From: Pseudomonas quebecensis | Lineage (GTDB): Bacteria; Pseudomonadota; Gammaproteobacteria; Pseudomonadales; Pseudomonadaceae | Assembly: GCF_026410085.1 (NCBI RefSeq) | Contig: NZ_CP112866.1 | Location: forward strand, 372,001 to 436,000 | Reading direction: 5' to 3' | DNA: 64,000 bases | Shown: piece by piece, positions 1 to 10,218 of the stretch | Position numbering within the stretch: the stretch's first letter is position 1 | Layout of the letters: each line of letters starts with the position of its first letter | Program-made: the position numbers and the translations under genes | The notes under the pieces: model-generated | The model's input: the letters and a program-made list of their open reading frames with translations, nothing else | Told to the model about the DNA's origin: nothing | Database searches by the model: none

Positions 1-1
1 T

Positions 2-223
2 GTCATGGGCGACCTTAACCGTCGTCGCGGCATGATCTTGGGTATGGAAGATACGGTTTCCGGCAAAGTGATTCGCGCCGAGGTTCCGTTGGGCGAGATG
101 TTCGGTTATGCGACCGACGTTCGTTCCATGTCTCAGGGTCGCGCAAGCTACTCTATGGAATTCAAAAAATACAACACAGCTCCGGCGCACATCGCTGAAA
201 CTGTATCCAAAAAACAAGGCTGA
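2..223 (+). CDS. fusA: Elongation factor G, C-terminal end (partial)
   Basis: EF-G is the GTPase that drives ribosomal translocation and, with RRF, ribosome recycling. Only the last 73 codons are inside the window; the gene enters from the left edge. The visible part is the end of domains IV/V, with the NRRRG turn and the [20 protein letters not shown] segment typical of EF-G near the C terminus. It is followed after 30 bp by tuf, the usual str-operon order rpsL-rpsG-fusA-tuf. Nothing looks damaged. Identity is secure, although most of the protein is not visible. Confidence 0.96.
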   Translation, partial: VMGDLNRRRGMILGMEDTVSGKVIRAEVPLGEMFGYATDVRSMSQGRASYSMEFKKYNTAPAHIAETVSKKQG

Positions 224-253
224 TTCAGTCCTTTAGGCAAGGAGTTAATTGTC

Positions 254-1447
254 GTGGCTAAAGAAAAATTTGATCGTTCCCTACCGCACGTAAACGTTGG
301 CACCATCGGCCACGTTGACCACGGTAAAACCACTCTGACCGCTGCTCTGACTCGCGTCTGCTCCGAAGTTTTCGGTTCGGCCGTAGTTGAATTCGACAAG
401 ATCGACAGCGCTCCAGAAGAAAAAGCTCGTGGTATCACCATCAACACCGCGCACGTTGAGTACAACTCGACTATTCGTCACTACGCTCACGTTGACTGCC
501 CAGGTCACGCTGACTATGTGAAGAACATGATCACCGGTGCTGCCCAGATGGACGGCGCGATCCTGGTTTGCTCGGCCGCTGATGGTCCGATGCCACAAAC
601 CCGTGAGCACATCCTGCTGTCCCGTCAGGTAGGCGTTCCGTACATCGTGGTTTTCCTGAACAAGGCTGACCTGGTAGACGACGCTGAGCTGCTGGAACTG
701 GTTGAGATGGAAGTGCGCGATCTGCTGAGCACTTACGACTTCCCAGGCGACGACACTCCGATCATCATCGGTTCTGCTCGTATGGCTCTGGAAGGCAAAG
801 ACGACAACGAAATGGGCACCACTGCCGTTCGTAAGCTGGTTGAAACTCTGGATACCTACATCCCAGAACCAGTTCGTCTGACCGACAAGCCGTTCCTGAT
901 GCCAATCGAAGACGTATTCTCGATCTCCGGTCGCGGTACTGTTGTGACTGGTCGTATCGAGCGCGGTATCGTTCGCGTTCAGGATCCACTGGAAATCGTT
1001 GGTCTGCGTGACACCACCGTCACCACCTGCACCGGTGTTGAAATGTTCCGTAAGCTGCTCGACGAAGGTCGTGCTGGCGAGAACTGCGGCGTTCTGCTGC
1101 GTGGTACCAAGCGTGACGACGTTGAGCGTGGCCAGGTTCTGGTTAAGCCAGGTTCGGTTAAGCCGCACACCAAGTTCACCGCAGAAGTTTACGTTCTGAG
1201 CAAGGAAGAAGGCGGTCGTCACACTCCGTTCTTCAAAGGCTACCGTCCACAGTTCTACTTCCGTACTACTGACGTGACCGGTAACTGCGAATTGCCAGAA
1301 GGCGTAGAAATGGTAATGCCAGGCGATAACATTCAAATGACTGTTACCCTGATCAAAACCATCGCTATGGAAGACGGTCTGCGCTTCGCTATCCGTGAAG
1401 GCGGCCGTACCGTTGGTGCTGGTGTTGTAGCTAAAATCATCGAGTAA
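254..1447 (+). CDS. tuf: Elongation factor Tu
   Basis: EF-Tu delivers aminoacyl-tRNA to the ribosomal A site as a GTP complex. The protein has 397 residues. The G1 loop GHVDHGKT is at residues 19-26, followed by RGITI (switch I), DCPGH (G3) and NKAD (G4), then the two beta-barrel domains ending in AKIIE. The start is GTG at 254 with AAGGAG about 10 bases upstream. The residues between G1 and switch I ([13 protein letters not shown]) match the Pseudomonas form. It ends at a strong terminator, so the str operon stops here. Pseudomonas usually carries a second tuf copy elsewhere, which this window cannot show. Confidence 0.99.
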   Translation: MAKEKFDRSLPHVNVGTIGHVDHGKTTLTAALTRVCSEVFGSAVVEFDKIDSAPEEKARGITINTAHVEYNSTIRHYAHVDCPGHADYVKNMITGAAQMDGAILVCSAADGPMPQTREHILLSRQVGVPYIVVFLNKADLVDDAELLELVEMEVRDLLSTYDFPGDDTPIIIGSARMALEGKDDNEMGTTAVRKLVETLDTYIPEPVRLTDKPFLMPIEDVFSISGRGTVVTGRIERGIVRVQDPLEIVGLRDTTVTTCTGVEMFRKLLDEGRAGENCGVLLRGTKRDDVERGQVLVKPGSVKPHTKFTAEVYVLSKEEGGRHTPFFKGYRPQFYFRTTDVTGNCELPEGVEMVMPGDNIQMTVTLIKTIAMEDGLRFAIREGGRTVGAGVVAKIIE

Positions 1448-1479
1448 GCTCTTTCTTGAGTTAGCTTGGATGTTTTGAA

Positions 1480-1508
1480 AAAGCCCCCGCTCAGCGGGGG
1501 CTTTTTTA
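1480..1508 (+). terminator. Rho-independent terminator after tuf
   Basis: A GC-rich stem (AGCCCCCGC paired with GCGGGGGCT, short loop TCA) is followed by a run of six T. It closes the str operon 30 bp after the tuf stop and lies directly before the promoter-like sequence of the S10 operon. Confidence 0.92.
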
Positions 1509-1513
1509 TTGGG

Positions 1514-1542
1514 TTGACACCTATCGGGGCCGTCTATAGAAT
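1514..1542 (+). promoter_or_regulatory. Promoter of the S10 operon
   Basis: TTGACA at 1514-1519 and TAGAAT at 1537-1542 are separated by 17 bp, an excellent sigma-70 pair. It lies just after the tuf terminator and 62 bp before rpsJ. The call is from sequence match and position only. Confidence 0.8.
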
Positions 1543-1604
1543 TGCGCCTCCTTTTAACGGGCGTATTGCGCTCGGTGGGAATAGCAGCCGGAGTCTGAAA
1601 TCCA

Positions 1605-1916
1605 ATGCAAAATCAGCAAATCCGTATCAGGTTGAAGGCTTTTGACCATCGCCTGATCGACCAATCCACCCAGGAAATCGTGGAAACCGCGAAACGTACT
1701 GGTGCTCAAGTGCGTGGTCCAATTCCACTGCCTACCCGTAAAGAGCGGTTCACCGTTCTGGTCTCCCCGCACGTCAACAAAGACGCGCGTGACCAGTACG
1801 AGATCCGTACTCATAAGCGCGTACTGGACATCGTCCAGCCAACGGATAAAACCGTTGATGCACTTATGAAGCTCGATCTGGCGGCCGGTGTGGAAGTACA
1901 GATCAGCCTCGGCTAA
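1605..1916 (+). CDS. rpsJ: 30S ribosomal protein S10 (NusE)
   Basis: S10 is part of the 30S head and, with NusB (encoded at 50659 in this window), forms the antitermination complex on rRNA operons. The 103-residue length is the family norm. It starts [17 protein letters not shown] and contains the conserved [15 protein letters not shown] segment. It is the first gene of the S10 operon behind a strong promoter-like sequence. The identity is secure. Confidence 0.99.
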
Positions 1917-1997
1917 GACTTGGGTCTTAGTCGTGTAACGCTCTGAAATGGGCGGCCATAGCGGGTGAAAGCCCCGTACACTCATGAGGTTTACAAC

Positions 1998-2633
1998 ATG
2001 ACTATTGGTGTAGTCGGTCGTAAATGCGGTATGACCCGTATTTTCACCGAAGAAGGTGTCTCCATTCCGGTCACGGTCATTGAGATCGAGCCGAATCGCG
2101 TCACCCAGTTCAAAACTGAAGAAACCGATGGCTATCGTGCAGTGCAAGTCACTGTCGGCGAGCGTCGTGCTTCGCGCGTGACTGCTGCTCAAGCAGGTCA
2201 CTTCGCAAAAGCAAACGTTGCAGCTGGTCGCACTGTTATGGAGTTCCGTCTTGAAGACGGCGACTACCAGGCTGGCGATCTGATCAACGCTGAAATCTTC
2301 GCCGCTGGTCAACTGGTTGATGTAACCGGTCAGTCCAAAGGTAAAGGCTTCCAGGGTACGATCAAGCGTTGGAATTTCCGTGGCCAAGACAACACTCACG
2401 GTAACTCCGTCTCCCACCGCGTCCCGGGCTCTATTGGCCAGTGCCAGACTCCTGGTCGTGTATTCAAGGGCAAGAAAATGTCCGGTCATATGGGCGCTGA
2501 GCGCGTGACCGTGCAGTCCCTCGAAGTAGTGCGCGTCGACGCTGAACGCAATCTGTTGTTGGTCAAGGGTGCTGTTCCTGGCGCTACTGGCGGCAACCTG
2601 GTTGTACGTCCAGCGGCCAAGGCTCGCGGTTAA
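1998..2633 (+). CDS. rplC: 50S ribosomal protein L3
   Basis: L3 is an early-assembling 50S protein whose extension reaches near the peptidyl transferase centre. I place the start at the ATG at 1998 (TGAGGT upstream), giving 211 residues beginning [16 protein letters not shown]. An in-frame extension upstream to 1965 has no family support. The loop [18 protein letters not shown] contains the glutamine that PrmB methylates in E. coli. An 81-bp spacer separates it from rpsJ, with 12 bp to rplD. Confidence 0.98.
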   Translation: MTIGVVGRKCGMTRIFTEEGVSIPVTVIEIEPNRVTQFKTEETDGYRAVQVTVGERRASRVTAAQAGHFAKANVAAGRTVMEFRLEDGDYQAGDLINAEIFAAGQLVDVTGQSKGKGFQGTIKRWNFRGQDNTHGNSVSHRVPGSIGQCQTPGRVFKGKKMSGHMGAERVTVQSLEVVRVDAERNLLLVKGAVPGATGGNLVVRPAAKARG

Positions 2634-2645
2634 GGGGAAGCTGAC

Positions 2646-3248
2646 ATGCAATTAAATGTAAATGACGCTCAAGCGATCGAAGTTTCCGAACTGACATTTG
2701 GCGGCGAATTCAACGAGACGCTGGTTCACCAAGCAGTCGTGGCCTACATGGCCGGCGGCCGTCAAGGTAGCAAGCAGCAAAAGACCCGTTCCGACGTTCG
2801 TGGTGGCGGTAAGCGCCCTTGGCGTCAGAAAGGTACTGGCCGTGCTCGTGCCGGTACTATCCGTAGCCCAATCTGGCGCGGCGGCGGTACCACTTTTGCA
2901 GCTCGTCCGCAGGATCACTCTCAGAAGCTCAACAAGAAGATGTATCGCGCAGCTCTGCGCTCCATCCTTGCTGAACTCGTGCGTACTGATCGCCTGGTCG
3001 TGGTTCAGGACTTCGCTGTTGAAAGTCCAAAAACCAAAGATCTGCTGGGCAAACTGAACAACATGAGCCTGACCGACGTTTTGATCGTGTCTGAAGCTGT
3101 TGATCAGAACCTGTACCTGGCTGCTCGCAACCTGCCACACGTTGATGTACGTGACGTGCAAGGTTCCGATCCAGTTAGTCTGATCGCATACGACAAGGTG
3201 TTGATCACCGTGTCGGCCGTGAAGAAATTCGAGGAGCTGCTGGGATGA
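2646..3248 (+). CDS. rplD: 50S ribosomal protein L4
   Basis: L4 binds 23S rRNA domain I and lines the exit tunnel. In E. coli it also represses its own S10 operon. The 200-residue protein has the long internal loop rich in Gly, Arg and Lys ([21 protein letters not shown] in outline, about residues 44-65) that inserts into the tunnel. The stop overlaps the rplW start as ATGA, so the two are translationally coupled. Whether L4 autoregulation operates here cannot be judged from sequence. Confidence 0.98.
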
Positions 3249-3544
3249 ACCAGGAACGCGTATTTAAAGTTCTGCTTGGCCCGCACGTTTCCGAAAAGGC
3301 TACGGTTCTGGCTGACAAGAAAGGCCAGTTCGTTTTCAAGGTTGCAACTGACGCAACCAAGCTGGAAATCAAGAAGGCCGTCGAAAGCCTGTTCAGCGTG
3401 AAAGTAGAGCGTGTTACTACCCTGAATGTTCTGGGTAAGAGCAAGCGCACTGCTCGCGGTCTGGGCAAGCGTAATGACTGGAAGAAGGCAGTTATCTCCC
3501 TTCAGCCAGGCCAAGATCTCGATTTCAGCAGCAGTGCTGAGTAA
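3245..3544 (+). CDS. rplW: 50S ribosomal protein L23
   Basis: L23 sits at the tunnel exit and is the docking site for trigger factor and SRP. It has 99 residues with the family core VSEKAT and [17 protein letters not shown]. The ATG lies inside the end of rplD (ATGA overlap). It is 14 bp from rplB. Length and order are as expected. Confidence 0.98.
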
Positions 3545-3558
3545 GGAAGGGGTGCATC

Positions 3559-4383
3559 ATGGCAATCGTTAAATGCAAACCGACTTCCCCTGGCCGCCGT
3601 TTTGTGGTCAAGGTGGTCAACCAGGAGCTGCATAAAGGCGCTCCTCACGCACCGCTGCTCGAGAAGAAATCGAAGTCTGGTGGTCGTAACAACAATGGTC
3701 GTATTACCACTCGTCACATCGGTGGTGGCCATAAGCAGCATTATCGTCTGGTCGACTTCCGTCGCAACGACAAAGATGGCATCGCTGCCACTGTCGAGCG
3801 TATCGAATACGATCCAAACCGTACTGCTCACATCGCTCTGCTGCTTTACGCAGATGGCGAGCGTCGCTACATCATCGCCCCTAAAGGCGTGAGCGCTGGC
3901 GACCAGCTGATCGCAGGTGCTTTGGCACCGATCAAGCCGGGCAACGCTTTGCAGCTGCGTAACATTCCAGTTGGTAGCACCGTACACGGCATCGAATTGA
4001 AGCCAGGTAAAGGCGCGCAAATCGCTCGTTCCGCTGGTGCTTCGGCTCAGCTGATCGCTCGTGAAGGTGTCTACGTGACCCTGCGTCTGCGTTCTGGTGA
4101 GATGCGTAAAGTATTGGCTGAATGCCGTGCGACCCTGGGCGAAGTCTCGAACTCCGAGCACAGCCTGCGTTCGCTGGGTAAAGCTGGTGCCAAACGCTGG
4201 CGTGGCGTTCGCCCAACCGTTCGTGGTGTTGCCATGAACCCGGTTGACCACCCACACGGTGGTGGTGAAGGTCGTACCTCTGGTGGTCGTCATCCGGTAT
4301 CGCCATGGGGCTTCCCGACTAAGGGCGCGAAGACTCGTGGTAATAAGCGTACCGACAAAATGATCGTCCGTCGTCGCAAGTAA
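3559..4383 (+). CDS. rplB: 50S ribosomal protein L2
   Basis: L2 is needed for subunit joining and peptidyl transfer. It has 274 residues and both conserved parts: the RNA-binding OB/SH3-like domain and the C-terminal [10 protein letters not shown] loop, which carries the histidine near the active centre. The start ATG at 3559 follows AAGGAAGGGG. It sits between rplW and rpsS with short spacers, all consistent with the S10 operon. Confidence 0.99.
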
Positions 4384-4399
4384 ATAGAGGGATACGACA

Positions 4400-4675
4400 G
4401 TGCCACGTTCTCTGAAAAAAGGTCCTTTTATTGATCTTCACCTACTGAAGAAGATCGAAGTGGCGGCGGAAAAGAACGATCGCAAACCAGTTAAGACCTG
4501 GTCGCGTCGTTCGATGATCCTGCCACAAATGGTCGGTTTGACCATCGCAGTACACAACGGTCGTCAACACGTCCCCGTTCTCGTTAACGAAGACATGGTC
4601 GGCCACAAACTAGGCGAGTTTGCCGGTACCCGCACTTATCGTGGGCACGTGGCAGACAAGAAAGCCAAGCGTTAA
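4400..4675 (+). CDS. rpsS: 30S ribosomal protein S19
   Basis: S19 is in the 30S head and contacts the A-site tRNA and S13. The 91-residue protein begins PRSLKKGPF and has the family signature [20 protein letters not shown]. The start is GTG at 4400, with GAGGGA upstream. The next gene, rplV, begins 11 bp after the stop. Confidence 0.98.
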
Positions 4676-4686
4676 GGGGTAAGGAA

Positions 4687-5019
4687 ATGGAAGTAGCCGC
4701 TAAGTTGTCGGGCGCTCGAATCTCCGCCCAGAAAGCCCGCTTGGTCGCCGACCAGATCCGCGGGAAGAAGGTGGGCGAAGCGCTCAACCTGTTGGCTTTC
4801 AGCAGTAAGAAAGCCGCCGAGATCATGAAGAAAGTGCTGGAGTCGGCCGTAGCCAACGCCGAGCATAACGAAGGCGCAGACGTTGATGACCTTAAAGTCA
4901 GCACCGTTTTCGTCAACGAAGGGCGTTCGCTGAAGCGCATCATGCCACGTGCCAAAGGCCGTGCTGATCGCATCGTCAAGCGGTCTTGCCATATCACTGT
5001 CAAGGTTGCTGACAAGTAA
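4687..5019 (+). CDS. rplV: 50S ribosomal protein L22
   Basis: L22 contributes, with L4, to the constriction of the peptide exit tunnel. It has 110 residues. The N terminus carries the [20 protein letters not shown] stretch and the C terminus the [13 protein letters not shown] beta-hairpin loop that reaches into the tunnel. The spacing of 11 bp upstream and 13 bp downstream is typical of the operon. Confidence 0.98.
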
Positions 5020-5032
5020 CGGAGTCGAAGAG

Positions 5033-5719
5033 ATGGGTCAGAAAGTACATCCCATTGGCATTCGCCTGGGAATCGTCAAGGAGCACACCTCCGTCTGGTA
5101 CGCAGACGGTCGGACTTATGCGGACTACTTGTTCGCTGATCTGAAGGTGCGTGAGTATCTCCAAGACAAACTAAAAAGCGCGTCCGTAAGCCGTATCGAT
5201 ATCCATCGTCCGGCGCAAACTGCACGTATCACCATCCACACCGCTCGTCCAGGTATCGTTATCGGGAAGAAAGGTGAAGATGTTGAGAAACTGCGTCAGG
5301 ACCTGACCAAGCAAATGGGTGTGCCTGTGCACATCAATATCGAAGAGATCCGCAAGCCGGAGCTCGACGGTATGCTGGTTGCGCAGAGCGTAGCTCAGCA
5401 GCTGGAGCGTCGCGTAATGTTCCGTCGCGCTATGAAGCGCGCCGTACAGAACGCCATGCGCATTGGTGCCAAAGGCATCAAAATCCAAGTGAGCGGTCGT
5501 CTCGGCGGTGCTGAAATCGCACGTACTGAATGGTATCGCGAAGGTCGTGTGCCACTGCACACCCTGCGTGCCGACATCGACTATGCCAACTACGAAGCTC
5601 ACACCACTTACGGTGTGATCGGTGTAAAGGTTTGGATCTTCAAAGGCGAAGTAATTGGTGGTCGCCAAGAAGAACTGAAACCACAAGCACCAGCGCCTCG
5701 TAAAAAAGCTGCTAAGTAA
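5033..5719 (+). CDS. rpsC: 30S ribosomal protein S3
   Basis: S3 forms part of the mRNA entry channel and its helicase activity. I take the ATG at 5033 (GGAG upstream) as the start, giving 228 residues beginning [14 protein letters not shown]. An open frame extends upstream into rplV but has no family match. The KH-type motif [16 protein letters not shown] lies near residues 70-85, and the C-terminal domain has [21 protein letters not shown]. It is followed by rplP after 12 bp. Confidence 0.98.
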
Positions 5720-5731
5720 GGGGTACGCCAA

Positions 5732-6145
5732 ATGTTGCAACCTAAGCGTACGAAGTTCCGCAAGCAGATGACAGGCCACAACCGTGGTCTGGCTCAGCGC
5801 GGTAGCAAAGTCAGCTTCGGCGAGTTCGCGCTGAAGTCTGTAGCTCGTGGTCGTCTCACCGCTCGTCAGATCGAGTCAGCGCGTCGTGCTCTGACCCGTC
5901 ACGTAAAACGTGGCGGCAAGATCTGGATCCGTGTATTCCCGGACAAGCCGATCTCCAAGAAGCCTCTCGAAGTGCGGATGGGTAAAGGTAAGGGTAACGT
6001 GGAATACTGGGTAGCCCAGATTCAGCCAGGCAAAGTCCTGTATGAAATCGAGGGTGTTTCTGAAGAGCTGGCGCGTGAGGCTTTCGCCCTGGCTGCTGCA
6101 AAGCTGCCGCTCGCCACCTCCTTTGTTAAACGGACGGTGATGTGA
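5732..6145 (+). CDS. rplP: 50S ribosomal protein L16
   Basis: L16 organises the A-site region of the 50S subunit. The 137-residue protein starts [19 protein letters not shown] and has the [14 protein letters not shown] and [13 protein letters not shown] segments of the family. The final codons overlap rpmC by one base (TGATG), which implies coupled translation. Confidence 0.98.
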
Positions 6146-6336
6146 TGAAAGCGAATGAACTTCGTGAAAAATCCGCACAGCAGCTGAACGAGCAACTGCT
6201 CGGCTTGCTGCGCGACCAGTTCAATCTGCGCATGCAGAAAGCAACTGGCCAGTTGGGGCAGTCTCATCTGCTCTCGCAAGTTAAGCGTGACATCGCTCGC
6301 GTGAAGACTGTGCTCAACCAGCAGGCAGGTAAGTGA
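6145..6336 (+). CDS. rpmC: 50S ribosomal protein L29
   Basis: L29 lies beside L23 at the tunnel exit. I use the ATG at 6145, which shares a base with the rplP stop, giving 63 residues beginning [22 protein letters not shown] one codon earlier is possible but unlikely. The protein is two long helices ending in [16 protein letters not shown]. It is 2 bp from rpsQ. Confidence 0.96.
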
Positions 6337-6338
6337 TC

Positions 6339-6605
6339 ATGGCTGAAGCCGAAAAGACTGTCCGTACGCTGACTGGCCGTGTTGTCAGCGACAAGATGGA
6401 CAAAACCATCACCGTTTTGATCGAGCGTCGCGTTAAGCACCCGATCTACGGTAAATATGTTAAGCGTTCGACTAAGCTGCACGCGCACGACGAAACCAAT
6501 CAGTGCCACATCGGCGACAAAGTCACTATTCGTGAAACTCGTCCGCTGGCCAAGACCAAGTCTTGGGCGCTGGTTGATGTTCTCGAACGCGCTGTGGAAG
6601 TCTAA
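6339..6605 (+). CDS. rpsQ: 30S ribosomal protein S17
   Basis: S17 is a primary 16S rRNA binder with an OB fold. I choose the ATG at 6339, giving 88 residues beginning [23 protein letters not shown], which matches family length. The signature [14 protein letters not shown] and [16 protein letters not shown] are present. It is the last gene of the S10 operon by E. coli convention, followed by rplN after 23 bp with no terminator visible. Confidence 0.97.
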   Translation: MAEAEKTVRTLTGRVVSDKMDKTITVLIERRVKHPIYGKYVKRSTKLHAHDETNQCHIGDKVTIRETRPLAKTKSWALVDVLERAVEV

Positions 6606-6628
6606 GGACTAGGGGTCGGAGAAATTAT

Positions 6629-6997
6629 ATGATTCAGACTCAATCCATGCTCGATGTGGCCGATAACAGCGGCGCTCGCCGTGTTATGTGCATCAAGGTG
6701 CTGGGTGGCTCCCATCGTCGTTACGCTGGTATCGGTGACATCATCAAAGTTACCGTGAAGGAAGCAATTCCTCGCGGTAAGGTGAAAAAAGGCCAAGTGA
6801 TGACTGCTGTTGTAGTCCGCACTCGTCACGGCGTACGCCGTGCAGATGGCTCCATTATCCGCTTTGATGGCAACGCTGCTGTTCTTCTGAACAACAAGCA
6901 AGAGCCGATCGGCACCCGTATCTTTGGGCCAGTGACCCGTGAACTTCGTACTGAGAAGTTCATGAAGATCGTCTCGCTCGCCCCAGAAGTGCTGTAA
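6629..6997 (+). CDS. rplN: 50S ribosomal protein L14
   Basis: L14 sits at the subunit interface and, with L19, forms bridge B8. The 122-residue protein begins [19 protein letters not shown] and has the [21 protein letters not shown] signature. By E. coli convention it opens the spc operon. The 23-bp gap after rpsQ is too short for a clear separate promoter, so S10 and spc are probably co-transcribed up to the rpsN hairpin. Confidence 0.98.
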   Translation: MIQTQSMLDVADNSGARRVMCIKVLGGSHRRYAGIGDIIKVTVKEAIPRGKVKKGQVMTAVVVRTRHGVRRADGSIIRFDGNAAVLLNNKQEPIGTRIFGPVTRELRTEKFMKIVSLAPEVL

Positions 6998-7008
6998 GGA
7001 GATCCGAC

Positions 7009-7323
7009 ATGCAAAAGATTCGTCGTGACGACGAGATCATCGTGATCGCCGGCAAAGACAAAGGTAAGCGCGGTAAGGTGCTGAAGGTTCTCGCTGACGA
7101 CCGTCTGGTCGTTGGTGGTTTGAACCTGGTCAAGCGTCATACCAAGCCTAACCCGATGTCGGGCGTACAGGGCGGTATCGTCGAGAAAGAAGCGCCATTG
7201 CACGCTTCTAACGTCGCCATCTTCAACGGCGAAACCAACAAGGCTGATCGTGTTGGTTTCAAAGTAGAAGACGGTAAGAAAATTCGTGTCTTCAAGTCGA
7301 CCCAAAAAGCGGTTGATGCTTGA
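7009..7323 (+). CDS. rplX: 50S ribosomal protein L24
   Basis: L24 initiates 50S assembly by binding the 5' domain of 23S rRNA. It has 104 residues, with the KOW motif [17 protein letters not shown] at residues 7-23 and the [11 protein letters not shown] loop. Spacing to neighbours is 11 and 22 bp. Confidence 0.98.
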   Translation: MQKIRRDDEIIVIAGKDKGKRGKVLKVLADDRLVVGGLNLVKRHTKPNPMSGVQGGIVEKEAPLHASNVAIFNGETNKADRVGFKVEDGKKIRVFKSTQKAVDA

Positions 7324-7345
7324 ACACTGCTAGGTAGATAAGACC

Positions 7346-7885
7346 ATGGCACGACTACAAGAGATTTACCGGAAGGAAATCGCCCCCAAGCTTAAGGAAG
7401 AACTTAAGCTCGGGAACGTGATGGAAGTTCCGCGCGTTACCAAAATCACCCTGAACATGGGTCTGGGCGAAGCGATCGGCGACAAAAAAGTCATCGAGCA
7501 CGCTGTTGCTGACCTGGAAAAGATCACCGGCCAAAAAGTCGTCGTGACCTACGCTCGCAAATCCATCGCTGGCTTTAAAGTCCGTGAAGGTTGGCCGATC
7601 GGCGTCAAGGTAACTCTGCGCCGTGAGCGTATGTACGAATTCCTGGATCGTCTGCTGTCGATCTCCCTGCCTCGGGTCCGCGACTTCCGCGGCCTGAATG
7701 CCAAGTCCTTCGATGGTCGTGGTAACTACAGCATGGGCGTGAAAGAGCAGATCATCTTCCCGGAAATCGACTACGACAAGATCGATGCTCTCCGCGGTCT
7801 GGACATCACCCTGACCACCACTGCCAAGAACGATGATGAAGGTCGCGCCCTGCTGCGTGCTTTCAAATTCCCGTTCCGCAACTGA
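7346..7885 (+). CDS. rplE: 50S ribosomal protein L5
   Basis: L5 binds 5S rRNA and makes the central bridge with S13. The 179-residue length is standard. The family motifs [29 protein letters not shown] and the C-terminal [18 protein letters not shown] are present. In E. coli the start of this gene is the S8 repression target; I did not identify that structure here. Confidence 0.98.
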   Translation: MARLQEIYRKEIAPKLKEELKLGNVMEVPRVTKITLNMGLGEAIGDKKVIEHAVADLEKITGQKVVVTYARKSIAGFKVREGWPIGVKVTLRRERMYEFLDRLLSISLPRVRDFRGLNAKSFDGRGNYSMGVKEQIIFPEIDYDKIDALRGLDITLTTTAKNDDEGRALLRAFKFPFRN

Positions 7886-7898
7886 TTGGAGTAGGACC

Positions 7899-8204
7899 AT
7901 GGCCAAGATGAGCATGAAAAACCGCGAGCTGAAGCGTCAGCTCACGGTTGCCAAGTACGCCAAGAAGCGTGCAGCACTGAAAGCGATCATCGTTGATCTG
8001 AACGCAAGTCCAGAAGCGCGTTGGGAAGCTACAGTTGCCCTGCAGAAGCAGCCACGTGACGCAAGCGCTTCGCGCATGCGTAACCGCTGCCGCCTGACCG
8101 GTCGTCCACACGGCGTTTACCGCAAGTTCGGCCTCGGCCGTAACAAACTGCGTGAAGCGGCAATGCGTGGCGACGTACCAGGTCTGGTTAAAGCCAGCTG
8201 GTAA
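7899..8204 (+). CDS. rpsN: 30S ribosomal protein S14 (zinc-free type)
   Basis: S14 is a late-assembling 30S head protein. The ATG at 7899 gives 101 residues beginning [14 protein letters not shown]; a longer upstream frame overlapping rplE is not supported. It is the long, zinc-independent form: no CxxC pairs are present, and it ends in [19 protein letters not shown]...VKASW. It is followed by an unusual 208-bp gap with a hairpin and a promoter-like sequence before rpsH. Confidence 0.97.
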   Translation: MAKMSMKNRELKRQLTVAKYAKKRAALKAIIVDLNASPEARWEATVALQKQPRDASASRMRNRCRLTGRPHGVYRKFGLGRNKLREAAMRGDVPGLVKASW

Positions 8205-8268
8205 GTACTTTCAGAGTCCGGGCGATTGGTGTCGCAAGATACTGACCGCCGGTGACCTTGAATCTGGA

Positions 8269-8297
8269 ACAAGCCCCTTTTGGGGCTTGTTTCATTT
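8269..8297 (+). terminator. Terminator-like hairpin between rpsN and rpsH
   Basis: A perfect 9-bp stem (ACAAGCCCC with GGGGCTTGT, loop TTTT) is followed by TTCATTT. It lies inside the spc operon, 64 bp after rpsN. The T tract is interrupted, so termination is probably partial. Confidence 0.7.
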
Positions 8298-8315
8298 CCG
8301 GAGTGTGTCTAGAAT
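8287..8315 (+). promoter_or_regulatory. Candidate internal promoter for rpsH onward
   Basis: TTGTTT (8287-8292, in the 3' arm of the hairpin) and TAGAAT (8310-8315) are 17 bp apart. The -10 hexamer is identical to that of the S10 promoter upstream of rpsJ. It would give a leader of about 90 bases before rpsH. This is inference from sequence only. Confidence 0.55.
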
Positions 8316-8412
8316 ACCCGGCTCGCCTGAGCCCGTGTTTTCTATGCTCGGAGATTCTCGGCGACATATGTAGCCGCAAGGCTAATTTTTTTGTATTAGG
8401 AGCGTCTAGCCC

Positions 8413-8805
8413 ATGAGTATGCAGGACCCGTTAGCGGACATGCTAACTCGTATCCGTAATGCCCAGATGGCTGAAAAGTCCGTCGTAAGCATGCCATCTT
8501 CCAAGTTGAAGGTAGCTGTTGCCAAAGTCCTGAAAGACGAAGGCTACATTGCGGGTTATCAGATCAGCAGCGAAACCAAGCCACTGCTGTCCATCGAGCT
8601 GAAGTACTTCGAAGGCCGTTCGGTCATCGAGGAAGTGAAGCGCGTTAGCCGTCCAGGCCTGCGTCAGTACAAGTCCGCTGAAGATCTGCCGAAAGTTCGT
8701 GGCGGTCTGGGCGTGTCTATCGTCTCCACCAACAAAGGTGTGATGACGGATCGTGCTGCGCGCGCTGCCGGTGTCGGCGGCGAAGTTCTTTGCACTGTGT
8801 TCTAA
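8413..8805 (+). CDS. rpsH: 30S ribosomal protein S8
   Basis: S8 is a primary binder of the 16S central domain and represses the spc operon in E. coli. The 130-residue protein begins [18 protein letters not shown] and ends with the RNA-binding segment [21 protein letters not shown]...GGEVLCTVF. It is unusual in being preceded by a 208-bp intergenic gap with a hairpin and a promoter-like pair. The start ATG at 8413 has AGGAGCG upstream. Confidence 0.98.
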   Translation: MSMQDPLADMLTRIRNAQMAEKSVVSMPSSKLKVAVAKVLKDEGYIAGYQISSETKPLLSIELKYFEGRSVIEEVKRVSRPGLRQYKSAEDLPKVRGGLGVSIVSTNKGVMTDRAARAAGVGGEVLCTVF

Positions 8806-8817
8806 GGGGGGATAAGC

Positions 8818-9351
8818 ATGTCTCGCGTCGCTAAGAACCCCGTTAAGCTGCCAGCCGGTGTCGAAGTCAAATTCGCAGGCCAACAGCTTTCGGTGAAGGG
8901 TGCCAAGGGCACTCTTGAACTGAACATCCATTCGTCCGTTGAGATCGTTGAAGAGGCTGGTGAGCTGCGTTTCGCTGCTCGCAATGGCGATCAACAAACT
9001 CGCGCAATGGCCGGTACCACGCGTGCGTTGGTAAACAACATGGTCCAAGGCGTAAGCCAAGGCTTCGAGCGTAAGCTCCAGCTGGTCGGTGTTGGTTACA
9101 AAGCGCAAGCAAAAGGCACGGTTTTGAACCTGGCCCTTGGCTTCTCGCACCCAGTGGATTACGAACTGCCGGAAGGCATCACCGCTGAGACTCCTAGCCA
9201 GACCGATATCCTGATCAAGGGCATCGATAAGCAACTGGTAGGTCAAGTGGCTGCTGAGATCCGCGACTTCCGTCCACCAGAGCCGTACAAAGGCAAAGGT
9301 GTGCGCTACGCGGACGAAGTCGTCCGTCGTAAAGAAGCCAAGAAGAAGTAG
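8818..9351 (+). CDS. rplF: 50S ribosomal protein L6
   Basis: L6 lies near the factor-binding site of the 50S subunit. The 177-residue protein has two similar halves and the C-terminal signature [24 protein letters not shown]. The start ATG follows AGGGGGGATAAGC. It is 12 bp from rpsH and 10 bp from rplR. Confidence 0.98.
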   Translation: MSRVAKNPVKLPAGVEVKFAGQQLSVKGAKGTLELNIHSSVEIVEEAGELRFAARNGDQQTRAMAGTTRALVNNMVQGVSQGFERKLQLVGVGYKAQAKGTVLNLALGFSHPVDYELPEGITAETPSQTDILIKGIDKQLVGQVAAEIRDFRPPEPYKGKGVRYADEVVRRKEAKKK

Positions 9352-9361
9352 GGCATAGCAA

Positions 9362-9712
9362 ATGACCGACAAAAAAGTTACTCGACTGCGTCGCGCTCGC
9401 AAAGCACGCCTGAAAATGCACGAACTCGAAGTCGTGCGTCTCTGCGTGTTCCGCTCGTCGCAGCACATCTACGCCCAGGTCATCTCGGCCGACGGCAACA
9501 AAGTCCTGGCAAGCGCCTCGACTTTGGATAAAGAACTGCGTGATGGTGCCACTGGCAACATCGACGCGGCCACAAAGGTTGGCCAGCTGGTCGCTACGCG
9601 TGCTAAGGCCGCTGGCGTCTCGCAAGTGGCTTTCGACCGCTCTGGCTTCAAGTACCACGGCCGCGTTAAAGCGTTGGCTGATGCTGCTCGTGAAGCTGGG
9701 CTGGAGTTCTAA
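9362..9712 (+). CDS. rplR: 50S ribosomal protein L18
   Basis: L18 binds 5S rRNA and anchors it in the central protuberance. The 116-residue protein has a basic N-terminal tail ([16 protein letters not shown]) and the core [14 protein letters not shown] and [21 protein letters not shown]. The stop is 3 bp from the rpsE start. Confidence 0.98.
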   Translation: MTDKKVTRLRRARKARLKMHELEVVRLCVFRSSQHIYAQVISADGNKVLASASTLDKELRDGATGNIDAATKVGQLVATRAKAAGVSQVAFDRSGFKYHGRVKALADAAREAGLEF

Positions 9713-9715
9713 GTT

Positions 9716-10216
9716 ATGTCAAATAACGACCAAAAGCGCGACGAAGGCTACATTGAGAAGCTGGTTCAAGTTAACCGCGTAGCCAAAACCGTTAAAGGCG
9801 GCCGTATCTTCACTTTCACCGCGTTGACCGTGGTTGGTGATGGTAAAGGGCGTGTTGGCTTCGGCCGTGGCAAGTCGCGTGAAGTGCCTGCTGCGATCCA
9901 GAAGGCAATGGAAGCTGCTCGTCGCAACATGATCCAAGTTGATCTGAACGGCACCACCCTGCAATACGCCATGAAGTCCGCCCATGGCGCTTCGAAGGTG
10001 TACATGCAGCCTGCTTCTGAAGGTACCGGTATCATCGCTGGCGGCGCTATGCGTGCGGTCCTCGAAGTTGCTGGCGTTCAGAACGTTCTGGCCAAGTGCT
10101 ACGGCTCGACTAACCCGGTAAACGTGGTTCACGCCACTTTCAAAGGTTTGAAAGCTATGCAGTCCCCTGAATCCATTGCCGCCAAGCGTGGCAAAAGCGT
10201 CCAGGAGATTTTCTGA
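9716..10216 (+). CDS. rpsE: 30S ribosomal protein S5
   Basis: S5 is a fidelity protein of the 30S body; spectinomycin resistance maps to its N-terminal loop in E. coli. The 166-residue protein has the double-stranded RNA-binding-like domain with [21 protein letters not shown] and the C-terminal [17 protein letters not shown] motif. It runs into rpmD with a 2-bp gap. Confidence 0.98.
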
Positions 10217-10218
10217 TC

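Noticed and set aside
281..1336. 351-codon minus-strand frame
   Set aside because: Antisense to tuf.
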